The notes under the pieces were generated by a model. It saw nothing but the letters and a program-made list of their open reading frames with translations. It was not told where the DNA came from and did no database searches. Positions 20,611-29,148 of a stretch of 64,000 nt of DNA are shown piece after piece. Numbering within the stretch: the stretch's first letter is position 1; every line of letters begins with the position of its first letter. Both the position numbers and the translations under genes were made by a program. The stretch lies in NCBI RefSeq assembly GCF_000657795.2, contig NZ_JHEP02000002.1, forward strand, positions 62,001 to 126,000, in the 5' to 3' direction. The stretch comes from Bordetella pseudohinzii (GTDB lineage: Bacteria; Pseudomonadota; Gammaproteobacteria; Burkholderiales; Burkholderiaceae_B).

Positions 20611-20625
20611 AATCATTTTTTGATT
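20611..20625. promoter_or_regulatory. AT-rich inverted repeat upstream of sbp
   Basis: AATCA and TGATT flank a five-T spacer, about 70 bases upstream of the sbp start. In a GC-rich genome this dyad, set between the peroxiredoxin terminator and the sulfate operon, is a candidate binding site for a CysB/Cbl-type regulator. That assignment is inference; CysB sites are poorly conserved. Confidence 0.35.
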
Positions 20626-20660
20626 ACTCATCGCCTGAAGACATATAGCCTGCCCCGGCC

Positions 20661-20693
20661 CCATAAAACAGACGGGCCGCCCGAAGGCGGCCC
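20661..20693 (-). terminator. Terminator of the peroxiredoxin gene
   Basis: An 8-base perfect stem GGGCCGCC/GGCGGCCC (20,674-20,693) with a CGAA (TTCG on the minus strand) tetraloop, followed on the minus strand by GTCTGTTTTATGG. The stable tetraloop and T-rich tail fit a Rho-independent terminator. Confidence 0.8.
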
Positions 20694-20714
20694 GCGGCGC
20701 GCATGCTGCCCGCT

Positions 20715-21356
20715 TTACTTGTTGGGCTGGGGCGTGATGCGCAGATAGGGACGCACGGCCTTGTAGCCCTTGGGGAATTTTTCCTTGATGACGGCCTCGT
20801 CTTTCAGGGACGGGACGATGATCACGTCGTCGCCATCCTGCCAATTGACCGGCGTGGCCACGCTGTAATTGTCGGTCAGCTGCAGCGAATCGATCACGCG
20901 CAAGATTTCATTGAAATTGCGCCCCGTGCTGGCCGGGTAGGTGATGATCAGGCGGATTTTCTTGGCCGGGTCGATGATGAACACCGAACGCACGGTCAGC
21001 GTGGCGTTGGCGTTCGGGTGGATCATGTCATAGAGCTCGGAGACCTTGCGGTCCTCGTCGGCCAGGATGGGAAAATTGACGCGGGTCGACTGGGTATCGT
21101 TGATGTCGCCGATCCACTTGTTGTGCGATTCTTCGCCATCGACCGACAGGGCCAGCACTTTCACGTTGCGCTTGGCGAACTCGTCGGCCAGCTTGGCGGT
21201 GTAGCCCAGTTCGGTCGTGCAGACCGGCGTGAAGTCGGCGGGATGCGAAAACAGCACGCCCCATTTGTCGCCAAGGTAGTCATACAGACGCAGCGTACCG
21301 ATGGACGATTTCTGTTCAAAGTCGGGCGCGGTGTCGCCGAGACGGAGGTGAGCCAT
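20715..21356 (-). CDS. 1-Cys peroxiredoxin (Prx6-like)
   Basis: A 213-residue peroxidase. The peroxidatic Cys46 is in DFTPVCTTEL and there is no second cysteine anywhere in the protein, so it belongs to the 1-Cys Prx6 group and needs an external thiol reductant. Other hallmarks are LFSHPADFTPVC and PASTGRNFNEILRVIDSLQ. AGGAG six bases upstream supports the ATG at 21,356 rather than one ten codons earlier. It stands alone between the acyl-CoA dehydrogenase gene and the sulfate operon. Confidence 0.92.
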   Translation of the reverse strand: MAHLRLGDTAPDFEQKSSIGTLRLYDYLGDKWGVLFSHPADFTPVCTTELGYTAKLADEFAKRNVKVLALSVDGEESHNKWIGDINDTQSTRVNFPILADEDRKVSELYDMIHPNANATLTVRSVFIIDPAKKIRLIITYPASTGRNFNEILRVIDSLQLTDNYSVATPVNWQDGDDVIIVPSLKDEAVIKEKFPKGYKAVRPYLRITPQPNK

Positions 21357-21462
21357 GAATATCTCCTGCTTTAGGTTGGCGGCCATATGATTCTTGCATC
21401 AAACCCATATCGGGGGAAATAAGCAAGCCATATAACCTTATGTTGTATTGCAAGGATGGCGC

Positions 21463-23289
21463 TCAGGCCACCCCGGCCCAATCGGCGGCGGTGTCCGCCA
21501 CCTGCCCCGCCCTCACCGCCGCCGACAGCGACAGGGCGCGCGGCAGGATGTGGGCGCCGTAAAACAGGGCCGTGCCCAGCTTGTTGCGATAAAAGCTGTC
21601 ATCGCTGCCTTCGGCCAGCCGGCGGCGGCTGACCAGCGCCGCGCGCACCATCTGCCAGCCGCCATGCGTCACGCCGGCCAGCATCAGATAGGGCACGCTG
21701 CCCGCGAACACCGCCCGCACATGGTCGGCGGCATGCTGGAGAATGAAGTCGACCGCATCCTGATAGGCCTGGATGGCCTGGTCGAAGTGGTCGCGCAGCA
21801 GGCATAACCCTTCGCGGCTTTCGGCGTCGGCGCGGCTGGCCTCGACCTGAAGCGCCTTGAGGGTGTCGCGCATGGCGGCAATCGAGGCATAGGCGGCGGC
21901 GCCGCCGTCACGCAAGGTCTTGCGGCCGACCAGGTCATTGGCCTGGATGGCCGTGGTGCCCTCATAGATGGGCAGGATGCGGGCGTCGCGGTAGTACTGC
22001 GCCGCCCCGGTCTCCTCGATAAAGCCCATGCCGCCATGCACCTGCACGCCCAGCGAGGCGACCTCCACGGCCAACTCGGTCGAGAAGCCCTTGACGATGG
22101 GCACCAGGTACTCATAGAAGGCGCGGTTGCGGCTGCGCACCTCGGCATCCGGATGGTGGTCGGCCTTGTCATGGGCGGCGGCCGCCACATAGGACACGGC
22201 CCGGGACGCCTCGGTCAAGGCGCGCATGGTCAGCAACATGCGCTGCACATCCGGGTGATGCGAAATCGTGACCGGGCCGGCCGAACCCTCGATGGCGCGG
22301 CCCTGGACGCGCTCGCGCGCATAGGCCTGGGCATGCTGGTAGGCGCGCTCGGCCAGCGCGATGCCCTGCTGGCCGACCGAATAGCGCGCCGCGTTCATCA
22401 TGATGAACATATACTCCAGGCCGCGATTGGCCTCGCCCACCAGATAGCCGATGGCGCCCTCGCCCACCTCGCCCTTGCCCGCGCCGTAGAGCAGCACCGC
22501 CGTGGGGCTGCCGTGTATGCCCAGCTTGTGCTCCAGCGAGGCGCACCAGACATCATTGCGCTTGCCCAGCGAGCCGTCTTCATTGACCAGGATCTTGGGC
22601 ACGATGAACAGCGAAATCCCCTTCACGCCCGCGGGCGCGTCCGGCAGGCGGGCCAGCACCAGGTGGATGATGTTCTCGGCCAGGTCATGCTCGCCATAGG
22701 TGATGAAAATCTTCTGGCCCGAAAGCCGATAACTGCCATCCGGCTGGGGCACGGCCCGGGTCTTGACCAGGGCCAGATCAGACCCGGCCTGCGGTTCGGT
22801 CAGATTCATCGTGCCTGTCCAGCGCCCGCCGATCAGGTTGGGCACATAGGCGCGCCGCTGCGCTTCGGAACCGACCGACAACAACGCCTCGATCACGCCA
22901 TCGGTCAGCATGGGACAGAGCGAAAACGCCAGACTGGCGGCTTGGATGTTCTCGGCCGCCGGCGCCGCCACCAATTGCGGCAAGCCCTGGCCGCCCCATT
23001 GCGCCGGATGCTGCAGGCCCTGCCAGCCGCCGGCCGAGTAATCGGCGAACGCCTGGGCGAAACCGGGCGTCGCCGTGACCACGCCGTCTTTCCAGACCGG
23101 GGGCTGGCGATCGCCGGTCACGTTCAAGGGAGCCACCACCTCCTGCACAAAGCGCGCATTCTCATCAAGAATGGCATCGACCAGATCCGGCTCGGCCTCC
23201 TCGAAACCGGGCAGCTTGAGGATTTCATCAAGGCCGGCCAGCTCCTTCATGGCAAAGCGGATGTCGCGCAACGGCGTGGTGTAGCTCAT
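21463..23289 (-). CDS. Acyl-CoA dehydrogenase, long form
   Basis: A 608-residue flavoprotein of the long acyl-CoA dehydrogenase group. NLTEPQAGSDLALVKT and GQKIFITYGEHDL are the FAD and substrate-binding beta-domain motifs, and LPIYEGTTAIQANDLVGRK carries the probable catalytic Glu. A C-terminal extension of about 120 residues is typical of this subfamily. It oxidises an acyl-CoA and passes electrons to ETF, whose genes lie 2-4 kb upstream on the same strand. Chain-length preference cannot be inferred. Confidence 0.9.
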   Translation of the reverse strand: MSYTTPLRDIRFAMKELAGLDEILKLPGFEEAEPDLVDAILDENARFVQEVVAPLNVTGDRQPPVWKDGVVTATPGFAQAFADYSAGGWQGLQHPAQWGGQGLPQLVAAPAAENIQAASLAFSLCPMLTDGVIEALLSVGSEAQRRAYVPNLIGGRWTGTMNLTEPQAGSDLALVKTRAVPQPDGSYRLSGQKIFITYGEHDLAENIIHLVLARLPDAPAGVKGISLFIVPKILVNEDGSLGKRNDVWCASLEHKLGIHGSPTAVLLYGAGKGEVGEGAIGYLVGEANRGLEYMFIMMNAARYSVGQQGIALAERAYQHAQAYARERVQGRAIEGSAGPVTISHHPDVQRMLLTMRALTEASRAVSYVAAAAHDKADHHPDAEVRSRNRAFYEYLVPIVKGFSTELAVEVASLGVQVHGGMGFIEETGAAQYYRDARILPIYEGTTAIQANDLVGRKTLRDGGAAAYASIAAMRDTLKALQVEASRADAESREGLCLLRDHFDQAIQAYQDAVDFILQHAADHVRAVFAGSVPYLMLAGVTHGGWQMVRAALVSRRRLAEGSDDSFYRNKLGTALFYGAHILPRALSLSAAVRAGQVADTAADWAGVA

Positions 23290-23304
23290 GGTGTCTCCGT
23301 TCTA

Positions 23305-23332
23305 TAAACAAGCGGGCGGCTTGCGCCGCCCG
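23305..23332 (-). terminator. Hairpin after the AspT-like gene
   Basis: CGGGCGGC/GCCGCCCG with a TTGC loop (23,313-23,332), followed on the minus strand by CTTGTTTATAG. This is a probable weak Rho-independent terminator between the transporter gene and the acyl-CoA dehydrogenase gene. Confidence 0.6.
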
Positions 23333-23352
23333 GTTTTCCCGCTTGGGGCGTC

Positions 23353-25050
23353 TCAGCCCAGGCGATAGGCCAGCGCCACGATGAGCGGGCCCAGCACGGG
23401 CAACAGCACGTTGGCGATGGCATAGGTGACGGTATAGCCCAGGATGGGCACTGAACTTCCTGCCTGGGCGATCACGGCGCTGACCGTGGGCGTGCTCACG
23501 TGCTGACCCGCGATCGCGCCCAGCAGCAGCGGCCCCTCGATCTTGAGAAACTTATGCCCGACCCAGAGCGATGCGCAGGCCGGCCCCAGCGATACCGCCA
23601 GGCCGATCACGGGTATGACGAGTCCGTGCTCTTTCAAAAGGGTAATCGCCTCCGGGCCCGCCGACAAGCCGACGCAGGCAATAAATATCGCCAGCCCCAG
23701 CTCCTTGAGCAGATTCAAGGCCGGGGCCGGTATATGGCCCAGCGACGGGCGCTTGGCGGAAATCCAGCCGCAGACCAGGCCGCTCACCAGCGCCCCGCCG
23801 CCGCTGCCCAGCGACAGCGGCAAGCGCGCCACGGTGACGATGAGGCTGCCGATCAACAGGCCCACCAGGATGCCGGCGCACATGAACACCAGATCGGTCG
23901 TGCCGTCGCGGCGCAATTCGCTGCCCAGATGGCCGGCCGCCTTGCTCAGATTGGGATCGGTTCCGACCAGCTTGACCACATCGCCATACTGCAGCACGGT
24001 CGCGGGCGTCATGGGGATGGTGTGCCCGCTGCGCTCGATGCCTTGCAGGAACACGCCCCGCGCCGCGCGCGCATTCGGCGTCTGGGCCAGTTCGGCCAGG
24101 GTGCGGCCATTGACGCCCTTGCGATTGATGACGACCTGCATTTCCTGCAGATTGAGCGCGTCGGCATGCGCGGGCGGCACCTGGATTTCCGGGCCGATCA
24201 CATCGTCGCCGCGCAAGGCATAAAAGCGCAGGCCCACGATCACGAGGATGTCGCCGGCCTGCAGGACCTCGTCCGGCGTGGGCGCGAGCGACTCGCCGTC
24301 GCGCAGCAGGCTGGTCACCACGGTGCGGCCCGCGAGCTTCTGCTCGACCTCCAGCACGCTCATGCCCTGGGCCTCGCGCACGATATGGGCGCGGCCCACC
24401 AGGCGCGGCAGCGCGGGCAGGCTGCTGTCGCCCTCCTCGGGGATGCCGCCCAGCTTGGCCTCCAGGTCCTTGGAGGCCTGGCGCAGATTGATGCCCAGCA
24501 GCAAGGGCGCCACCTGGCTGGTGAACAGCACGATGCTGAGCGTGCCCACCAGATAGGTCAGCGTATAGGCCGTGGCGATATTGGCCTCCTGGACCCTCAC
24601 CTCTTCGGCCGACAGGCCCAGGTGGCGCAAGGCTTCGGAAGCCGTGCCCACCACGGCCGACTCGGTGGCCGAGCCCGCGGCCAGGCCGGCCGTGGTCCCC
24701 GCGTCAAAGCCGAAAAAGCTGGCGGCCACCAGGGCGATGGTCAGCACCAGCACCACCTCGATGAGAGGCAGCAGCATGAAGCGCAGGCTGGAGCGGTTGA
24801 GATTGGCGAAAAAGCCCGGGCCGCCGGAATAACCCATGGCGAAGATGAAGAGCACGAAGGCGATTTCGCGCAGCGGGCCTTCGACCTTGCAACCCGTCTG
24901 ACCCAACAGCATGGCCACGATCAGGGTGCCGCACACGCCGCCCAAGGCGACGGGCCCGAGGCGGAACTTGCCTATGAAATGGCCCAGGCCCACCGCGATA
25001 AAGACGATGGCGATAGGCACCGACTGAAAAAATCCGACAGAGCAAGTCAT
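23353..25050 (-). CDS. AspT/YidE-family putative transporter with two TrkA_C-like domains
   Basis: A 565-residue membrane protein with two duplicated hydrophobic halves (about residues 10-190 and 395-565) separated by a soluble region with two RCK/TrkA_C-like domains (SLLRDGESLAPTPDEVLQAGD and TPATVLQYGDVVKLVG). This is the aspartate:alanine exchanger (AAEx) layout shared by AspT, YidE and YbjL. GLAAGSATESAVVGTASEAL near residue 125 is typical. The substrate is unknown. It lies between etfBA and the acyl-CoA dehydrogenase gene with its own flanking terminators. Confidence 0.85.
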   Translation of the reverse strand: MTCSVGFFQSVPIAIVFIAVGLGHFIGKFRLGPVALGGVCGTLIVAMLLGQTGCKVEGPLREIAFVLFIFAMGYSGGPGFFANLNRSSLRFMLLPLIEVVLVLTIALVAASFFGFDAGTTAGLAAGSATESAVVGTASEALRHLGLSAEEVRVQEANIATAYTLTYLVGTLSIVLFTSQVAPLLLGINLRQASKDLEAKLGGIPEEGDSSLPALPRLVGRAHIVREAQGMSVLEVEQKLAGRTVVTSLLRDGESLAPTPDEVLQAGDILVIVGLRFYALRGDDVIGPEIQVPPAHADALNLQEMQVVINRKGVNGRTLAELAQTPNARAARGVFLQGIERSGHTIPMTPATVLQYGDVVKLVGTDPNLSKAAGHLGSELRRDGTTDLVFMCAGILVGLLIGSLIVTVARLPLSLGSGGGALVSGLVCGWISAKRPSLGHIPAPALNLLKELGLAIFIACVGLSAGPEAITLLKEHGLVIPVIGLAVSLGPACASLWVGHKFLKIEGPLLLGAIAGQHVSTPTVSAVIAQAGSSVPILGYTVTYAIANVLLPVLGPLIVALAYRLG

Positions 25051-25212
25051 ACCTGCCCCCTCGTTGGTTCAACCGCCCATTTTCTTGCCGAGCCTGCACT
25101 TCCCATCAGGAATCTCCGTCGCGGTGTATCGGGCCTACCGTGCGCCAAAGACATTATCAGAATTGGCAGGAAAAACCAAAGCCCGTCACGGCCGCCCCCC
25201 CGGCCCGGGCCG

Positions 25213-25252
25213 GGCAAAAAAAAGCCGCGGCAGTGACGCCGCGGCTTTTTCC
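25213..25252 (-). terminator. Terminator after etfA (bidirectional)
   Basis: A 10-base perfect stem AAGCCGCGGC/GCCGCGGCTT (25,222-25,247) with T-runs on both sides: eight on the minus strand and five on the plus strand. It ends the etfBA operon. Confidence 0.9.
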
Positions 25253-25271
25253 GAGACCCTGGGTCAGCGCA

Positions 25272-26201
25272 TCAGAGCGCGCCGGCCAGCTCGGGCACCA
25301 CCTGGAACAGGTCGCCGACCAGGCCGTAATCGGCCACGCCGAAGATGGGCGCCTCGGGATCCTTGTTGATGGCCACGATGACCTTGGAGTCCTTCATGCC
25401 CGCCAGATGCTGGATGGCGCCGGAGATGCCCACGGCCACATAGAGCTGCGGCGCAACAATCTTGCCGGTCTGACCGACCTGCCAATCGTTGGGGGCATAG
25501 CCCGCGTCCACCGCCGCGCGCGAGGCGCCCAGCGCCGCGCCCAGCTTGTCGGCCAGCGGATCCAGGATCTTGAAGTTCTCGGCGCTGCCCAGGCCCCGGC
25601 CGCCCGAGACCACCACGCGCGCGCCCGCCAGTTCCGGGCGGTCGCTCTTGGCCACTTCGCGGCCCACGAAGCTCGACAGACCCGAATCGGCCACCGCGTC
25701 CACCGCCTCGATGGCCGCCGAACCGCCCGTGGCCGCCACGGCGTCAAAGCCCGTGGTGCGCACCGTGATCACCTTGACCGCATCGCCCGACTGCACCGTG
25801 GCAATGGCATTGCCCGCGTAGATGGGACGCTGGAAGGTATCGGCCGACTCCACGCCGATAATGTCCGAGATCTGCGCCACGTCCAGCTTGGCGGCCACGC
25901 GCGGGGCCACGTTCTTGCCCGAGGCCGTGGCCGGGAACAGAATGTGGCTGTAGGCCGAGGCCACCGCCAGCACCTGCGCGGCCAGGTTCTCGGCCAGCCC
26001 TTCGGCCAGCTGCGGCGCATCGGCCAGCAGCACCTTGGCCACGCCGGCCGCGGCGGCGGCCTGCTCGGCCACGGCGCGGGCATTGCTGCCCGCCACCAGC
26101 ACATGCACCTCGCCGCCCAGCTTGGCGGCCGCGGCGATCGTGTTCAGGGTCGCGCCCTTGAGCTGGGCGTTGTCGTGTTCGGCAATAACAAGCGTCGTCA
26201 T
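25272..26201 (-). CDS. etfA: Electron transfer flavoprotein alpha subunit
   Basis: A 309-residue EtfA. It binds the FAD of the ETF heterodimer that carries electrons from acyl-CoA dehydrogenases to the ETF-ubiquinone oxidoreductase. Visible marks are [12 protein letters not shown] at the N-terminus, [14 protein letters not shown] in the FAD domain and [17 protein letters not shown] near the C-terminus. It starts two bases after etfB. Confidence 0.96.
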   Translation of the reverse strand: MTTLVIAEHDNAQLKGATLNTIAAAAKLGGEVHVLVAGSNARAVAEQAAAAAGVAKVLLADAPQLAEGLAENLAAQVLAVASAYSHILFPATASGKNVAPRVAAKLDVAQISDIIGVESADTFQRPIYAGNAIATVQSGDAVKVITVRTTGFDAVAATGGSAAIEAVDAVADSGLSSFVGREVAKSDRPELAGARVVVSGGRGLGSAENFKILDPLADKLGAALGASRAAVDAGYAPNDWQVGQTGKIVAPQLYVAVGISGAIQHLAGMKDSKVIVAINKDPEAPIFGVADYGLVGDLFQVVPELAGAL

Positions 26202-26203
26202 TG

Positions 26204-26953
26204 TTAGATCACCTTCGCTTCATTCTTCAGTTTGTCCACCAGCGCGGCCACGTCGGCCACCTTGATGCCAGCCTTGCGCGCGGGGGGTTCGGTGACCTTC
26301 AGGGTCTTCAGGCGCGGCGCCGGGTCCACGCCCAGGTCTTGCGGCGTGACGGTTTCCAGCGGCTTTTTCTTGGCCTTCATGATGTTGGGCAGCGTCACAT
26401 AGCGCGGCTCGTTCAGGCGCAGGTCCGTCGTCACGATCGCCGGCAGCTTCAGCTTCAGCGTCTCCAGGCCGCCGTCGACCTCGCGCGTGACCGTCACCTG
26501 ACCCTCGCCCAGCTCCACCTTGCTGGCAAACGTGGCCTGCGGCCAGCCCAGCAGCGCGGCCAGCATCTGGCCCGTCTGGTTGGCGTCATCGTCGATCGCC
26601 TGCTTGCCCAGGATCACCAGCTGCGGCTGCTCCTTGTCCACCAGCGCCTTGAGCATCTTGGCCACCGCCAGCGGCTGCAGCTCCGCATCGGTCTGCACCA
26701 GCACGCCACGGTCCGCGCCGATGGCCATGGCCGTGCGCAGCGTCTCCTGGCATTGCGCCACCCCGCAGGACACGGCGATGACCTCGGCCACGCTGCCCTT
26801 CTCCTTCAGGCGCGTTGCCTCCTCGACGGCGATTTCGTCAAAAGGGTTCATCGACATCTTCACGTTGGCGATGTCCACCCCGGTTTGATCAGATTTCACG
26901 CGCACCTTGACGTTGTAGTCAACGACGCGCTTGACGGGTACCAATACCTTCAT
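26204..26953 (-). CDS. etfB: Electron transfer flavoprotein beta subunit
   Basis: A 249-residue EtfB starting [20 protein letters not shown]. It shows [18 protein letters not shown], the AMP-binding region around [22 protein letters not shown], and the recognition loop [18 protein letters not shown] that docks onto dehydrogenases. GGAGG upstream supports the ATG at 26,953. It is first in the etfBA pair. Confidence 0.96.
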   Translation of the reverse strand: MKVLVPVKRVVDYNVKVRVKSDQTGVDIANVKMSMNPFDEIAVEEATRLKEKGSVAEVIAVSCGVAQCQETLRTAMAIGADRGVLVQTDAELQPLAVAKMLKALVDKEQPQLVILGKQAIDDDANQTGQMLAALLGWPQATFASKVELGEGQVTVTREVDGGLETLKLKLPAIVTTDLRLNEPRYVTLPNIMKAKKKPLETVTPQDLGVDPAPRLKTLKVTEPPARKAGIKVADVAALVDKLKNEAKVI

Positions 26954-26977
26954 CCAGCAGCCTCCAAACAATAATTT

Positions 26978-26994
26978 CCCGGCGGAGTGCCGGG
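26978..26994 (-). other. Hairpin between the deacetylase-like gene and etfB
   Basis: CCCGGC/GCCGGG with a five-base loop, followed on the minus strand by AAATTATTGTTTGG. It may be a weak terminator of the upstream deacetylase-like gene or a leader hairpin of etfB. Confidence 0.45.
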
Positions 26995-27022
26995 AGTTGC
27001 ATTGCACAATTTTTTCTTGATT

Positions 27023-27946
27023 CTACAACTTCGACAGCGATCTGATGTGAGCGACCACGCTGCGGCCCAATGCCGACAGGTTGTAACCGCCCTCCAGCGT
27101 GCTGACGATGCGCCCCTGCGCATGGCGGTCGGCCACCTCCACGAGCTGGTCGGTGATCCAGGCGTAATCCGCCTCCACCAGGCCCATCTGGGCCATGTCA
27201 TCCTCTCTGTGCGCATCGAAACCGGCCGAGATCAGCAATAGCTGCGGCGCGTGCGCCTGCAGGCGCGGCAGCCATTGCTGGCGCACGATGTCACGCACCG
27301 CCGCGCCGGTCGAATAGGCCGCCACCGGGACGTTCAGCATATTGTCCGCGGGGTGGTCGAAACCGCTGTTGGGAAAAAAGGGATGCTGGAAAAAACTGCA
27401 CATCAGCACTCTTTCGTCGCCCGCGAAGGCCTCTTCGGTGCCATTGCCGTGATGCACGTCGAAATCGACGATGGCGATGCGCGTCAGGCCATGCTTGTGC
27501 AGGGCATATTGCGCCGCAATAGCCACATTGTTGAAAAAGCAGAAACCCATGGCGCGGCTGTGCTCGGCATGATGGCCGGGCGGGCGCACCGCGCAGAAGG
27601 CCGTGGTGGCTTCGCCCGCCATCACCGCGTCGACCGCCGCGATGCCCGCGCCGGCCGCATGATAGGCCGCCTCCAGAGTGTGGGGATTCATCAGGGTGTC
27701 GGGATCGATCTCCGCATAGCCGTGCTCGGGCGACAGGCCGCGCAGACGGTCCAGATGATAGGCGCTGTGCACGCGCAGGATGTCTTCGCGCGTGGCGGCC
27801 GGCGCCTGTCTTTCGCCCAGGAAGGGCATGAGGCCGTTGGCCAGCAGCTGATCGGAAATGGCGTCCAGCCTCTGCGGGCTTTCGGGATGCCAACTGCCCA
27901 TTTCATGCAGCTTGCACGACGGGTGGGTAAGATACATGGTCTCCAT
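27023..27946 (-). CDS. Histone deacetylase-like zinc amidohydrolase
   Basis: A 307-residue arginase/deacetylase-fold enzyme of the class II HDAC/acetylpolyamine amidohydrolase group. Active-site motifs are RPPGHHAEHSRAMGFCFFNN (the tandem His) and DFDVHHGNGTEEAF (zinc Asp and His); SAGFDAHREDD and LEGGYNL complete the set. The bacterial substrate is unknown; acetylated polyamines or proteins are possible. The start may be 27,946 (METMYLTHPSC), 27,937 or 27,964. The divergent mltB start is only about ten bases away. Confidence 0.85.
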   Translation of the reverse strand: METMYLTHPSCKLHEMGSWHPESPQRLDAISDQLLANGLMPFLGERQAPAATREDILRVHSAYHLDRLRGLSPEHGYAEIDPDTLMNPHTLEAAYHAAGAGIAAVDAVMAGEATTAFCAVRPPGHHAEHSRAMGFCFFNNVAIAAQYALHKHGLTRIAIVDFDVHHGNGTEEAFAGDERVLMCSFFQHPFFPNSGFDHPADNMLNVPVAAYSTGAAVRDIVRQQWLPRLQAHAPQLLLISAGFDAHREDDMAQMGLVEADYAWITDQLVEVADRHAQGRIVSTLEGGYNLSALGRSVVAHIRSLSKL

Positions 27947-27956
27947 AGGGAAGATT

Positions 27957-29096
27957 ATGTTCATCACCCGGCGTTTCCTGCAAATCGGCCTTGCCGCGTC
28001 CCTGCTGGGAGGCTGTGCCTCCCCCGCCCCCAAACCCGAAGCTTCCGCCGCCCCGCCCGCCACGACCGAGGGTAAACCCCAGGTCATCCGCATCGGTTCC
28101 GACACGCCCGCGGCCGAACCCTCCGCCACGCTGACGCCTGGCGGCAAGATGCGGCCCGAAGTGCGCAGCTTCGCCGAAGCCCTGGCCAGCGAGCGGGCCC
28201 TGCCCCTGGAATCCGTGCTCGGCATGCTGACAGACTCCCGCTACAGCAGCACCGTGGCGCGCCTGATCGCCCCCTCCGTGCCCGGCCGCAAGGTCTGGCG
28301 CAGCTGGCTCACCTATCGCTCGCGTTTCGTGGAACCCAAGCGCATCGCCTGGGGAGTGAGCTTCTGGAACGAGCACCGCGCCGTCATCGAGCGCGCCGCC
28401 CAGCAATACGGCGTCCCCGCTTCCATCATCGTGTCCATCATCGGGGTCGAAACCCTGTATGGCCGCAACATGGGCAATTTCCGCGTGATCGATGCGCTGG
28501 CCACCCTGGCTTTCGATTACCCCGAACCGGTCAAGCCCGAACGGGTGGAGATGTTCCGCACGCAGCTGGCCGACTTCATCACGCTGACGCTGCAAGGCAA
28601 GCTCGAACCCGGCGCCCTGGGCTCCTTCGCGGGCGCCGTCGGCATGCCGCAGTTCATGCCCACCAGCATCGCCCATTACGCCGTGGACGGCGATGACGAC
28701 GGGCATATCGATCTGGCCAACAGCGTGCCCGATGCCGTGATGTCGGTCGGCAACTTTCTGCAAAAACACGGCTGGCAGCGCGGCCTGCCGGTATTCGCGC
28801 CAGTCACCCTGCCAGCCGATCCCTCGGCCCTGGTCGATGGCGGCCTGACGCCGCGCCTGGATTGGGCCCGCCTGCAACAGGCCGGCGCCCGGCTGCCTGC
28901 CGAGGGCGGCGCGGGCAGCTGGCAGTCCAGCCCGCTGGGCATCGTGGACCTGGCCGAAGAAGCGCGCGGCACGGTCCAGTACCGCACCGGCACCGCCAAC
29001 TTCTTCGTCATCACCCAATACAACCGCAGCTATTTCTACGCGACCGCGGTGGCCGACCTGGCCGCCGAACTGCAGGCCCGCGTGGGACGTCCCTGA
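27957..29096 (+). CDS. mltB: Membrane-bound lytic murein transglycosylase B
   Basis: A 379-residue lipoprotein. The lipobox LLGGC follows a short hydrophobic signal (residues about 4-19), then a Pro/Ala-rich linker. The MltB catalytic Glu is in IIGVETLYGRNMGNF, with GSFAGAVGMPQFMPTSI and YAVDGDDDGHIDL further on. It cleaves peptidoglycan strands to 1,6-anhydro ends during wall growth and assembly of envelope complexes. The ATG at 27,957 begins MFITRRFLQIGLA. Confidence 0.92.
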   Translation: MFITRRFLQIGLAASLLGGCASPAPKPEASAAPPATTEGKPQVIRIGSDTPAAEPSATLTPGGKMRPEVRSFAEALASERALPLESVLGMLTDSRYSSTVARLIAPSVPGRKVWRSWLTYRSRFVEPKRIAWGVSFWNEHRAVIERAAQQYGVPASIIVSIIGVETLYGRNMGNFRVIDALATLAFDYPEPVKPERVEMFRTQLADFITLTLQGKLEPGALGSFAGAVGMPQFMPTSIAHYAVDGDDDGHIDLANSVPDAVMSVGNFLQKHGWQRGLPVFAPVTLPADPSALVDGGLTPRLDWARLQQAGARLPAEGGAGSWQSSPLGIVDLAEEARGTVQYRTGTANFFVITQYNRSYFYATAVADLAAELQARVGRP

Positions 29097-29102
29097 CCCT
29101 CC

Positions 29103-29133
29103 AAAAAGAAAAAGCCCGCCGGCCGGCGGGCTT
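29103..29133 (-). terminator. Terminator of cysM
   Basis: A perfect 22-base palindrome AAGCCCGCCGG/CCGGCGGGCTT (29,112-29,133), followed on the minus strand by TTTTTCTTTTTGG. It separates the convergent cysM and mltB genes. Confidence 0.85.
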
Positions 29134-29148
29134 GCAGGGGCGGCGCGC

